Assembly (NCBI RefSeq): GCF_013394385.1
Contig: NZ_AP022834.1
Coordinates: 2,604,001 to 2,668,000, forward strand
From: Kocuria sp. TGY1127_2
Lineage (GTDB): Bacteria; Actinomycetota; Actinomycetes; Actinomycetales; Micrococcaceae
Length of the DNA: 64,000 bases
Direction: 5' to 3'
The notes under the pieces are model-generated. The model ran no database searches. It had not been told where the DNA came from and saw only the letters and a program-made list of their open reading frames with translations. The translations under genes and the position numbers were made by a program. Below are positions 43,794 to 51,604 of the stretch, piece after piece; within the stretch, counting starts at the first letter, position 1, and each line of letters begins with the position of its first letter.

Positions 43794-44780
43794 ATGACTG
43801 ACATGATGCGAGCACTGATCAGCGGTCGCGGTCCGCAGTGGACGGTCGACGACGTGCCCGTCCCGCAGCCGCGACGGGGTCAGGTCCTCATCCGCAACTA
43901 TGCTTCGGCAACGAACAGTGCCGATCTGCCCATGTTGGACGAGGCCGATCCCTGCAATGGAGGCAGCGGAGAAGAGTCCATTGCGGGATTCGAGTATGCC
44001 GGAGAGATCGCCGCCGTCGGGGAAGACGGCGGCAGTTGGCAGGTCGGCGACCCGGTGATGGGCACCTTCCCGTCAGCGTTTGCCGAATACATCGTGGCCG
44101 ACCACCGGTTCGTGCTGTCACGGCCCGAAACTCTCGACCCGGACGTGGCGTGCACACTTCCGACTGCTCTACTGACCGAGTATGGGGCGCTCACCGTCGC
44201 AGGCTTCGAGCCAGGACAGAGCGTCTTGAGCACGGGGGCGTCGACCGGGATCGGCATGATCGGGGTGCAGATCGCCAAGGCGCTCGGTGCGTCACAGGTC
44301 ATCGCGACCACCCGCAGTGCCGATAAACGGGAGCTACTCGCAGCCCTCGGCGCGGACACCGTGATCGTCACCGGGGAGGAAGACCTCACCCAGGCTGTGC
44401 TCACCGCCACCGGTGACAAGGGCGCTGAGGTGGTCCTCGACCACGTGGCCGGCGACACGTTCGCCCAATGCCTGCCCGCCACGGCCATAGACGGTCACGT
44501 GGTGAACATCGGACGGCTGGCCGGTCCTGCCTCCACGATTAATATCGACTCCTTGTCCTACCGGCACCTGACCGTCAGCGGCGTCTCTTTCGGGTTCTCC
44601 CGGGACTGGGAAACTGTTCCGATTCTGGAGGGTCTGCGCGCAAAGGTGCTGCCGGCCGTCGGACGCGGCGAGATCCGCCCCGTCATCGACTCCGCCTTCG
44701 ACATCGCGGACATCCAACAGGCCACCGAGCGGCTGCGCTCCGGCAAGGCGATCGGGAAGGTCGTCTTGTCCTTTGCCTAA
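43794..44780 (+). CDS. Zinc-independent MDR-type NADPH oxidoreductase (quinone-oxidoreductase-like)
   Basis: A 328-residue medium-chain dehydrogenase/reductase. The N-terminal GroES-like domain (VPVPQPRRGQVLIRNYASA) lacks the catalytic zinc Cys pattern, and the Rossmann domain has VLSTGASTGIGMIGVQIAKALGA and VVLDHVAGDTF, as in QOR/enoyl-reductase relatives. The ATG at 43794 follows AAGGAG at 11 nt; an ATG at 43806 is an alternative. It is divergent from the XRE regulator. Directly after its TAA stop, in the same frame, comes a truncated GNAT sequence. Confidence 0.88.
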   Translation: MTDMMRALISGRGPQWTVDDVPVPQPRRGQVLIRNYASATNSADLPMLDEADPCNGGSGEESIAGFEYAGEIAAVGEDGGSWQVGDPVMGTFPSAFAEYIVADHRFVLSRPETLDPDVACTLPTALLTEYGALTVAGFEPGQSVLSTGASTGIGMIGVQIAKALGASQVIATTRSADKRELLAALGADTVIVTGEEDLTQAVLTATGDKGAEVVLDHVAGDTFAQCLPATAIDGHVVNIGRLAGPASTINIDSLSYRHLTVSGVSFGFSRDWETVPILEGLRAKVLPAVGRGEIRPVIDSAFDIADIQQATERLRSGKAIGKVVLSFA

Positions 44781-45134
44781 GAGTCCACGTTCTGGGCGGG
44801 ATCGCCCTGGCCGGTTGCGCGGAAAGCCACCGTTCAGCCTGAACTGTTCGTTGTCGCTGTCGGGGACAACAGTCGAGTGATCGGCACCGTCATGGCCGGT
44901 TACGACGGCCATCGCGGTTGGGTGAACTATCTTGCCTCCGCTCCCGAGGCTCGCGGGCGAGGCATAGGCCGTGCACTTATGGCACATGTCGAGGCGGCTC
45001 TGCTGGAGCTTGGTTGCCCTAAGGTGAACTTGCAGACACGAGCTTCGAACCCCGAAGTCGTCGGTTTCTACGAACACCTCGGGTACCGGGTAGATGACAC
45101 CGTGGACCTGGGCAAACGACTGATCAGCGACTGA
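44781..45134 (+). pseudogene. GNAT acetyltransferase (YpeA-like), 5'-truncated
   Basis: Immediately after the oxidoreductase stop the same frame encodes a YpeA-type GNAT lacking roughly its first 30 residues and with a shortened segment before VARKATVQPELFVV. From there it is intact: VIGTVMAGYDGHRGWVNYL, the acetyl-CoA motif ARGRGIGRALMAH, GCPKVNLQTRASN and a C-terminal LGYRVDD then LGKRL. Translation from a GTG at 44877 could still give an 85-residue fragment. The truncation coincides with the end of the oxidoreductase module, suggesting rearrangement there. Confidence 0.7.
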
Positions 45135-45149
45135 GCGTCTGATGCGTAG

Positions 45150-45335
45150 GAATGTGCACGGGTTGCAATTGATTCGGTTGACGCTCTTCTGTCCGAAGCA
45201 CGAGCTTTAGCCGCCGCCTGTGGGTCCGGCAGGTATGAATATGAATTGCTGGAATTGCCCGGTCTCGGGTTGATGAGTATCCCGGAGATCGCTGCCCAGG
45301 TTCTCGTGCGGGCGACCCGGTTTTTGGGTTTCTGA
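45150..45335 (+). pseudogene. Gene remnant, C-terminal end of an unknown protein
   Basis: A 61-codon open stretch without a start codon ends at TGA 45333. It reads like real protein (ALLSEARALAAACG, then LELPGLGLMSIPEIAAQVL and a final TRFLGF), suggesting the tail of a lost gene. I do not recognise the family. It lies between the truncated GNAT and the next intact gene. Confidence 0.35.
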
Positions 45336-45370
45336 TCACGGGCCAGGGACCTGAATACGCGCACTCAGTC

Positions 45371-45378
45371 CATACTGT
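45371..45378 (+). promoter_or_regulatory. Candidate -10 box of a leaderless promoter
   Basis: CATACT (45371-45376, 6 nt before the ATG at 45383) or the overlapping TACTGT (45373-45378). Confidence 0.4.
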
Positions 45379-45382
45379 GTGC

Positions 45383-45949
45383 ATGACTAAGTCCACTTTC
45401 CCCGACAAACCCACTCTGCACGGTGATTTGGTGACCCTGCGTCCTATTCGAGGTGAAGACGCAGAAACTATGGATGTGATCCTCCACTCGGATCAGGAGA
45501 GCGCACAACTGACCGGGTCGGTGCACTCAAGCCATGAACCACCTACGGGTATACCGATTCAACGTTTGCGTGAGATCTATCAGGCCTGGGCGGTTGCCGA
45601 TGACCGGCTGGTGCTGGCTGTTGTCGATCATTCGACCGGAGCCATGGTCGGGGAGATTGTTCTCAATGAGTGGGACCAGCAGAACCACTCATGCAATTTC
45701 AGAACATTGATCGGTGCTTCTGGATGCGGACGGGGGCTTGGCACCGAAGCCACACGCTTGATGGTTCGCCACGGTCTCACGACATTGGGTCTACACCGCA
45801 TCAGCCTGGAAGTGTACGACTTCAATCCGCGCGCACGTCGGGTTTACGGGAAGGCCGGGTCTATTTATGAGGGGACCGGTCGGGATGCGCTTCGGTTTGA
45901 TGATGCGTGGGTCGATGTCCATTACATGGCCGTGATCGCCCCGAATTAG
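45383..45949 (+). CDS. GNAT family N-acetyltransferase (RimJ/RimL type)
   Basis: A 188-residue acetyltransferase using acetyl-CoA to acylate an amine on a protein N-terminus or small molecule. The N-terminus LVTLRPIRGEDAE and the acetyl-CoA loop GCGRGLGTEATRLMVRHG, with the following LGLHRISLEVYDFNPRARRVYGKAG, are characteristic of the RimJ/RimL group. The substrate is unknown. It lacks a Shine-Dalgarno and has a -10-like box directly upstream. It converges on the MFS gene. Confidence 0.87.
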   Translation: MTKSTFPDKPTLHGDLVTLRPIRGEDAETMDVILHSDQESAQLTGSVHSSHEPPTGIPIQRLREIYQAWAVADDRLVLAVVDHSTGAMVGEIVLNEWDQQNHSCNFRTLIGASGCGRGLGTEATRLMVRHGLTTLGLHRISLEVYDFNPRARRVYGKAGSIYEGTGRDALRFDDAWVDVHYMAVIAPN

Positions 45950-45987
45950 GGGGATGAGTTTGCGGGCCTGGCCATGGAGCCATGGGG

Positions 45988-47232
45988 TTAGAAGCGCTGG
46001 TTCCGTAAAGTTGGCGAGATCAGCCCAAGGACACCGCTGAAACAGAGCAGTGCCCCGGCTGCTATGAACACTGCTGCCGGTGAGAAGGAGCTGGCGATCA
46101 GCCCGGAGAAGAAATACGAAGCAGGAGCAGCGCCCAGGGTGGCCAGGTTCAAGGCAGCCATAACTCGTCCGGCGTGGGAAGGGTCGGTCCGCGTCAGGAA
46201 CAGTGCGACTAGCAGAGTCGCACTGATCCCGGCAAATATTCCAGCGATAGATGCACACAGGGCAGCCTGCGCATGGCTGGTCGAAAGCGCTATTGCTGCG
46301 ACGGCTGGACCCATGGCCACGATTGCGGCCAACGCTAAGGCCCCAGCGTTTGAACCTGCTTTAAAGAGGGTCAGACCAAGCGCTGAAATGCAGGCGCCGC
46401 CGCCGAAGAACGCTAGGACCATCCCGGCTTCGCTGGCTTGCCAGTGAGATTCACGTGCTAACAGCGTCAGTCCGGTGGTGAATGGTCCGGTATAGGCGGA
46501 TTCCGCGATGGTGATCAGGATAAGCATGGCCCTCAGGCCAGGGTCGCGCAGGGCGTATCGGATACCTTGCCAAGCCTCTTGGACGAGGCCGACTTCAGCA
46601 GAATCTTTATCATCAAGTTTCTCTTGTGGAAGTTCTCGGGTGAAATATAAAGCTGTGCACGACCCGCTGACTAATATGACGTTGGCCAATATTGCGGTGG
46701 CGAAGCCGAAGGTGCTCAGGAGGTAGCCACCCAAGGGCGGTCCTACCACGGTGGAAATTCGTTGAACTGCCGAACGGATGGTTTGCACGTCTCCGAGCTG
46801 TTCTTGGGTCACGATCCGGGTCGGAAGCGCTCCGACAGCGGGAAGAAAGAATGCATCGATAAGACCGAAAACTAGTGCGAGGATGATCAGCGCCGGTATG
46901 GATCCTGCTGAGGTGATAGCGAGGGTCCCGAAGGCGAGCATGGTCAACAAGCGAGCCGCATCTGAAACCAGTGCCACTGGTCGAGGTCCGAAACGATCAG
47001 ATACCGCTCCACCGAATAGAAGGAACGCTGCCCGAGGGGCTGCTCCAATTCCGACGATCAACCCAGCCATCGCCGGGGCGGCCATTTGTGCCGCAGTCCA
47101 GGCCAAAGCCAGGTAGAAAACTTGATCCCCAACCAGCCCCAGACCGAACCCGGTCAACCACATGGCGATATTGAAAGGCCCAGAGCCATTCGGTTGATCC
47201 GGAGTCAACGGTGGAGGACCTTGGGGTCTCAC
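45988..47232 (-). CDS. MFS drug-efflux transporter (DHA3-like)
   Basis: A 414-residue twelve-helix major facilitator, probably a drug:H+ antiporter. The first loop has GGAVSDRFGPRPVALVSDA (motif A) and TM5 has VVGPPLGGYLL (motif C-like), the antiporter signature. It starts with a GTG at 47232 that overlaps the stop of the upstream ArsR-type regulator gene (GTGA), so the two are translationally coupled and the regulator likely represses the pump. Confidence 0.87.
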   Translation of the reverse strand: MRPQGPPPLTPDQPNGSGPFNIAMWLTGFGLGLVGDQVFYLALAWTAAQMAAPAMAGLIVGIGAAPRAAFLLFGGAVSDRFGPRPVALVSDAARLLTMLAFGTLAITSAGSIPALIILALVFGLIDAFFLPAVGALPTRIVTQEQLGDVQTIRSAVQRISTVVGPPLGGYLLSTFGFATAILANVILVSGSCTALYFTRELPQEKLDDKDSAEVGLVQEAWQGIRYALRDPGLRAMLILITIAESAYTGPFTTGLTLLARESHWQASEAGMVLAFFGGGACISALGLTLFKAGSNAGALALAAIVAMGPAVAAIALSTSHAQAALCASIAGIFAGISATLLVALFLTRTDPSHAGRVMAALNLATLGAAPASYFFSGLIASSFSPAAVFIAAGALLCFSGVLGLISPTLRNQRF

Positions 47233-47798
47233 GGCTGCCGATAGCCCTGCGCGAGGAAGAAGACTGCTGCTGCGTTGTCCGTTCCCTTGTTCAGGGCACT
47301 GATTTCAAGCCATCGTTGTTCCAAGGCCTGGATTTCTGTATTGAGCTGGTGGAGTTGCTGCGACGTCAGCCGGAAATGACGGTCGGTAGCGAACCCGGAG
47401 TTGACCCAATCGTCGGTGAGGGTGACGGTCTGATCGAGATATGTATCGAATTGCTGGCTGTAGTACTGGAAAACAAACCTATACATGTCCTTTTGCGCTG
47501 AGAGCTTTTCGGGGTCGCTCGAGAATTCAGCGTTGGTCCAGCTCGTCTTTTCGTTGCAGGCTCTCCACCACCTTTGGCGGGCATCCGTACCTGCTTCGGG
47601 TGCAGGTTCGATGAAGCCTTCCTCGGCCAGTTTGGCGAGGTGATAACTTAGCGTGCCCGGGGCTTCGTCGACGTGTTTGGCAAGATGGGCCGCTGTTTGC
47701 GGTCCCAGCTCCCGCAATAGGGCCAAGAGTCGAAGGCGGGTGGGATGGGCCAGCACGCGCATCTGACTGGTGCGTTGAAGATTCGGCGACTGCGACAT
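47229..47798 (-). CDS. ArsR-type winged-helix regulator
   Basis: A 189-residue transcription factor. The N-terminal winged helix (MRVLAHPTRLRLLALLRELG, then TAAHLAKHVDEAPGTLSYHLAKLAEEGFI) is of the ArsR/HTH_20 type; the long helical C-terminus replaces any metal-binding cysteines, so an organic ligand is likelier than a metal. The ATG at 47798 lacks a Shine-Dalgarno and follows TATGCT at 6 nt. Palindromic sites overlapping the promoter (47825-47849) suggest autoregulation. It forms an operon with the MFS pump. Confidence 0.88.
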   Translation of the reverse strand: MSQSPNLQRTSQMRVLAHPTRLRLLALLRELGPQTAAHLAKHVDEAPGTLSYHLAKLAEEGFIEPAPEAGTDARQRWWRACNEKTSWTNAEFSSDPEKLSAQKDMYRFVFQYYSQQFDTYLDQTVTLTDDWVNSGFATDRHFRLTSQQLHQLNTEIQALEQRWLEISALNKGTDNAAAVFFLAQGYRQP

Positions 47799-47804
47799 GG
47801 CACA

Positions 47805-47810
47805 AGCATA
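47805..47810 (-). promoter_or_regulatory. Candidate -10 box of leaderless regulator promoter
   Basis: TATGCT on the reverse strand, 6 nt before the ATG at 47798; TTGCGC about 16 nt further upstream could serve as the -35. Confidence 0.55.
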
Positions 47811-47824
47811 CTCCACAAGAGTTA

Positions 47825-47849
47825 TTGCGCAACAAGTATTGTGCACAAT
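47825..47849 (-). promoter_or_regulatory. Double palindromic operator of the ArsR-MFS operon
   Basis: TTGCGCAA (47825-47832) and ATTGTGCACAAT (47838-47849) are perfect palindromes about one and a half helical turns apart (centre to centre), overlapping and just upstream of the presumed -35. They suit a dimeric winged-helix repressor binding two sites. Confidence 0.55.
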
Positions 47850-47920
47850 TCCGTTCTCATGGTTGTTTCGCGAGCTGGGTCGCATCGTGTTCTATTATCA
47901 ACCGGTTGGCTACTGCGGTT

Positions 47921-48439
47921 TTATGTGCAAAGTTGCCGGACGTTACTGAGGAGCAGTGGTGTGAGGGCGCTGGCCAACACCAGGGTCACTGCCATGCTGA
48001 GAGTAAGGACTGTGTCCTGGCCTGCGAGCAGGCCTGCCGCTGCGGTTCCGATCGGGATGGCGCCGTAGGATCCGAGCGCGTCGAAAGTCGAAATCCTGCC
48101 CAGTTGCTCAGGTGGGATTTTCGTTTGCAGCGCCGACATCCAACAGAGGGTGAAGACTCCAACACCGATCCCACCTATGGCGAACAAAGGTGTCAGGGCC
48201 AGCAAATACAGATCCAGAATCAAAGCGAAAGGGGTGGCTGCATTACTGGCCGCCCCGAGGAGCCCGATAACAAGCGGTCGGGAAATCTTCGCCCGGTAGA
48301 GCACGGCTCCTGCGACGAGCATACCGGTGCCCATTGCGCAGACGAGAACGCCCCACCCGAGTGTCCCGATCGCGGGGGTGCTTCTATGGTCTTCATCAAG
48401 CCGCTGTACCGGCACCTCGCGAGGCAGACCCACGGCCAT
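47921..48439 (-). pseudogene. MFS transporter, C-terminal fragment only
   Basis: The frame encodes about 145 residues matching the last five helices of a DHA3-type MFS exporter, including WMSALQTKIPPEQLGRISTF and DALGSYGAIPIG, and ends normally at 47921. The first half of the transporter is absent: upstream of about 48370 the frame runs into the dispersed repeat segment (48372-48398), which has no MFS character. An ATG at 48439 lies inside this foreign sequence and lacks a convincing ribosome-binding site. It is not similar enough to the neighbouring full pump to be a simple duplicate. Confidence 0.7.
48372..48398 (+). repeat. Dispersed short repeat, copy 2
   Basis: Matches 38229-38254 over 26-27 nt (two substitutions, one extra G). 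It lies at the point where the MFS fragment loses its homology, and CACCTCGCGAGG follows at 48413-48424, recalling the arms of the inverted repeats at 29126 and 38376. Confidence 0.5.
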
Positions 48440-48523
48440 CGCCTACGACACGGCCGCCGAACCCGCCCCTCCGGCTGAAGGTCGAGAATCGGTTGCAAGG
48501 AGGCCGAAGACGAGAGTGTCGGT

Positions 48524-49024
48524 CTATTCGTCCTTGATCCAAAAGTCTTCCCGCAGATGGTCCTCGTGGACCATTCCTACACGCCGAGCCAGTCTGACTG
48601 AGGCTGTATTTCTGGGATCGACCCGCGCTTCGAGCCGATGGAGTATGTAGTGCCCAAAAGCTGCATCCAGCATCTCTGTGACGGCTTCGGTTGCCAGTCC
48701 TTTTCCGCTGTAGTCCGGGTCGATGACCCACCCGATCTCGGCGGCACGGTATCGGCGGTCGGTCAACCACAGTGATATCGACCCGAAAGGCTCCCCCTGG
48801 TATTCGAGCACGAGACCGAGCGAACCTTCCCCGCCATCCAGGCCGGTGCGATTCATGCGTTGACGGTTCTTGCGCACAGCCTCCTCTGCCGAGAAGGGAC
48901 CGTAGGGCAAGAATCGGCAAACTTCCGGACTCGAGTCAACCCGATGCATCCAGGCGGCGTCGGATTCCTGATGCAAGCGAAGTGTGAGTCTGCTGGTACG
49001 CAGGGGCAAGCGCAACGGTTCCAT
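48524..49024 (-). CDS. GNAT family N-acetyltransferase (RimJ/RimL type)
   Basis: A 166-residue acetyltransferase. The N-terminus PLRTSRLTLRLHQESDAAW and EIGWVIDPDYSGKGLATEA with LEARVDPRNTASVRLARRVG give the acetyl-CoA binding core; the C-terminus DHLREDFWIKDE resembles the family end. The substrate is unknown, with ribosomal protein, antibiotic or metabolite all possible. The ATG at 49024 has no Shine-Dalgarno; TATGCT lies 8 nt upstream. Confidence 0.86.
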   Translation of the reverse strand: MEPLRLPLRTSRLTLRLHQESDAAWMHRVDSSPEVCRFLPYGPFSAEEAVRKNRQRMNRTGLDGGEGSLGLVLEYQGEPFGSISLWLTDRRYRAAEIGWVIDPDYSGKGLATEAVTEMLDAAFGHYILHRLEARVDPRNTASVRLARRVGMVHEDHLREDFWIKDE

Positions 49025-49836
49025 GCTTGCAGAGCATACCCAGCCCTACGGCAGGAGGTCCGGTTGCAGGTGGAGCCGGATCCACCGTGACTGGTCGGTT
49101 TCCGGAAACCGGCCCGTCGGATACGGAACAAACACTCTGCCTGCCAGTCGCAGACAGACTGATTATGGGTTCGCCTAGTCGAACCCGCGCGGCGATGGGA
49201 ATCGTTCCCTGCGTGGGGCCGCTCGGACTTCCTCTGCACTCCCCTCCCCCAACACGAGACGCATCTTCCGTCCCGGATCGTGGGGCACTCACCGCCGCAA
49301 TCACGGCAGTTTTTCGCTATCCAGTCAGCTTCGTCTTCGGCCCCGGGACTCTGAACAATGCCCTGACCTCTCAACACCTAGGGTCGTGCATTTAGCCATG
49401 CGGTACCCCTCGGAACATCTTCGGGCCTGGGACCAAGGACGTGGTTTGAAAAATGTTTCTGCATCGCGATATCCGATCCGCCATATCGAAAAACGATGGT
49501 AGCAGTGAACCGGATCACTCAATACGATGGGTCGAAACCACCGAAGCTTCCCTACGGGAGAAGAAGGTCGTCGTGAGATATCTCAATGTCTCAAGTGTCT
49601 GACCACATGGGGGCGAGGGGGAAATGTCTCGCAGGTGGTCGATGTCATTTACCCCTACATCAGCGTCGAAGGGATAGCGAAAAGTCGTCAGAAATAGTTC
49701 GTAAATCCTTGCATCAGGAGGCCGATCGAACGGGTCCTGTACGACGGTGTCTTCGACATAGCAATACCAACAATCGGAGCCAGGTGTCGCCCCACCTCTC
49801 AATGAGGCGAGAAGCATCGCGGAAAGGGGCCTTAGG
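49025..49836. other. 812-bp region without a convincing gene
   Basis: Neither strand offers an open frame with a family match and start signals. A 100-codon reverse frame (49515-49817) reads protein-like (for example IYELFLTTFRYPFDADVG) but has neither ribosome-binding site nor -10 box. CGATAT-N10-ATATCG is an inverted repeat near 49467. The right end should contain the promoter of the MHS transporter. The region may be decayed coding sequence. Confidence 0.45.
49033..49038 (-). promoter_or_regulatory. Candidate -10 box of a leaderless promoter
   Basis: TATGCT on the reverse strand, 8 nt before the ATG at 49024. Confidence 0.45.
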
Positions 49837-51228
49837 ATGAGTCAGACAAGAGAGCTCAGCGAGCTCGTCGACAAGAAAAGCTTGCGGAAAAGTGTCATTG
49901 CCGGGTCGATCGGCGTTCTGGTGCACTGGTTCGATTGGGCGGTATATGCCTATCTGGCCAGCACCATCGCGGTAATCTTCTTCCCTGGATCTGATAAGAC
50001 TGCCGGGCTGCTGGCGACCTTCGGCGTATTTGCCGTCTCTTTCCTCGTCAGGCCCCTGGGAGCTGTAATTTTCGGCAGGCTCGGCGACCGCCTCGGCAGA
50101 AAACGGACGTTGTCACTGGTTATCCTGTTCATGGCCTTGGCCACCCTAGTACTTGGCGCCCTGCCCACTTATAGCCAAATCGGCGTGTGGGCACCAATCC
50201 TTCTGATGGCTACGCGCGTCGTCCAGGGCTTAGCTGCCGGTGGAGAATTCGGGAGCGCTGCTGCCTTCCTGGGCGAGTTCTCTCCGAAAAAGCACCGCGG
50301 GTTCGGCTGTAGCTGGCTGGAGGTTGGCAGTCTGTCAGGTTTTCTCCTCGCCTCCATCGTCGTCTTTGCGCTTAACCAGACGCTGAGCTCAGAGGAAGTC
50401 CTGAGTTGGGGATGGAGGATCCCGTTCCTCATCACTGTCCCGCTGGGCCTAATCGGGCTCTACCTCCGCACCAAGATTGAGGACACTCCTGAATTTGAAA
50501 AGATCCAGAACCTGGAATCGCTCTCCCAGGCTCCCATCAAGGAGATGTTTACCAGAAACCGTAAGGAATTTATTCAAACGTGCGGCATGGAAATTTTTAT
50601 GAATGTCACCTTCTATGTCGTTCTTGTGTATTTGCTTACGTATCAAGAAGTCTACCTCGACTTCGATCCGTCCCGGGCGGCGTTGTTGTCCGCTCTCGCC
50701 TCGGCGCTAGGACTGATCGCCGTGCCAATATCCGGAATCGCCTCTGACCGATTCGGACGCAAGCCCGTCCTCATGACAGCGGCCATCAGCCTGACGGCGC
50801 TCTCGGTTCCCCTATTTGCTCTCATGAACCTGGGTGCCCCCTGGGCTGTTTTCGCGTCGACCTTCGGGTTGGCCCTGTTGTTGTCGATCATCCTTGGAAC
50901 CCACGCCGTGACCATTGTAGAGCTGTTCCCGACGAGGACCCGCCAGACAGGCCTGTCGATCGCATACGCCGTCACTGCAGCCTTATTCGCTGGTACTGCT
51001 CCCTATGCCCTGACCTGGGTGATCGACACGACCGGCAGCGAACTGACCCCTGGGTACTTCCTGTTGGCCATCGGTGTCGTCGGCATCGTCACCGTCCTCT
51101 CCCTCCCCGAGACCCGAGGGGTGCCGCTATTGAAGCCAGCCGACCTCGGGGGCCGGATCGCTCCCTCCCTGACGGAGAGGACACCTGAACAGAACGGTCT
51201 GCTTTCCGACCTCGAGGCTCGCAATTGA
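49837..51228 (+). CDS. MHS-family MFS transporter (organic acid/osmolyte:H+ symporter)
   Basis: A 463-residue twelve-helix permease of the metabolite:H+ symporter group (KgtP/ProP/ShiA-like). GVLVHWFDWAVYAYLAS in TM1, RPLGAVIFGRLGDRLGRKR (motif A), RVVQGLAAGGEFGSAAAFL in TM4 and a second motif A GIASDRFGRKPVL are typical. Substrates of relatives are small carboxylates, amino acid derivatives and betaines. A purine-rich GGGGCC then TTAGG precedes the ATG at 49837. It converges on the M20/DUF1028/RidA/monooxygenase operon and probably imports that pathway's substrate. Confidence 0.9.
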   Translation: MSQTRELSELVDKKSLRKSVIAGSIGVLVHWFDWAVYAYLASTIAVIFFPGSDKTAGLLATFGVFAVSFLVRPLGAVIFGRLGDRLGRKRTLSLVILFMALATLVLGALPTYSQIGVWAPILLMATRVVQGLAAGGEFGSAAAFLGEFSPKKHRGFGCSWLEVGSLSGFLLASIVVFALNQTLSSEEVLSWGWRIPFLITVPLGLIGLYLRTKIEDTPEFEKIQNLESLSQAPIKEMFTRNRKEFIQTCGMEIFMNVTFYVVLVYLLTYQEVYLDFDPSRAALLSALASALGLIAVPISGIASDRFGRKPVLMTAAISLTALSVPLFALMNLGAPWAVFASTFGLALLLSIILGTHAVTIVELFPTRTRQTGLSIAYAVTAALFAGTAPYALTWVIDTTGSELTPGYFLLAIGVVGIVTVLSLPETRGVPLLKPADLGGRIAPSLTERTPEQNGLLSDLEARN

Positions 51229-51604
51229 CCGTTTCAAAGCTAGTGTGTTCGCTTGAAATACAAAACACGCAGTAATTCATTTTCAATCAAGGCATAAAGA
51301 ATGGTTGGAACATGCGGCTCATGACATTTATTGACCCAACGTGTGCCGAAACTCCCCTGAAAGAACCAGCAGTGCATCTTCTCAGAGCGATCTTGCGAGC
51401 GGATGGACCACGTACGGGCAGGCAGGGATCCTGAGATCCGCACAATGGTGCGTTTCCCCTTGCGAGAGAGAGCTCGTCGAATATTCTATTCCTTCACTCG
51501 GATGAATGGGCGTGAGACCCCACTATTCTTGAGAAGGGGCATCTTGGACCCCTAACGGATCCTTTTCCGGTCGAGTTGATCGGCCCGTTGTCCTTGGAAT
51601 CTCA
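51229..51604. other. Convergent intergenic region, no gene seen
   Basis: 376 bp of lower-GC sequence between the MHS transporter and the M20 gene. A weak hairpin (AGGGG near 51535 with CCCCT near 51550) may terminate the M20 operon. Short frames here have no support. Confidence 0.45.

Noticed and set aside
45988-48439. MFS fragment as a duplicate of the adjacent full-length pump
   Set aside because: The C-terminal sequences are too different; they belong to separate branches of the DHA3-type transporters.
48853-49377. Reverse frame with a CxxC-x3-C-x8-CxxC-like zinc-ribbon pattern
   Set aside because: Largely antisense-frame overlap of the GNAT gene, no start signals, and the pattern occurs only once in otherwise low-quality sequence.
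49515-49817. 100-codon reverse frame
   Set aside because: Protein-like stretch but no ribosome-binding site, no -10 box and no recognised family; mentioned only as part of the unexplained region.
51240-51443. 67-codon reverse frame between the MHS and M20 genes
   Set aside because: No start signals and no recognisable features.
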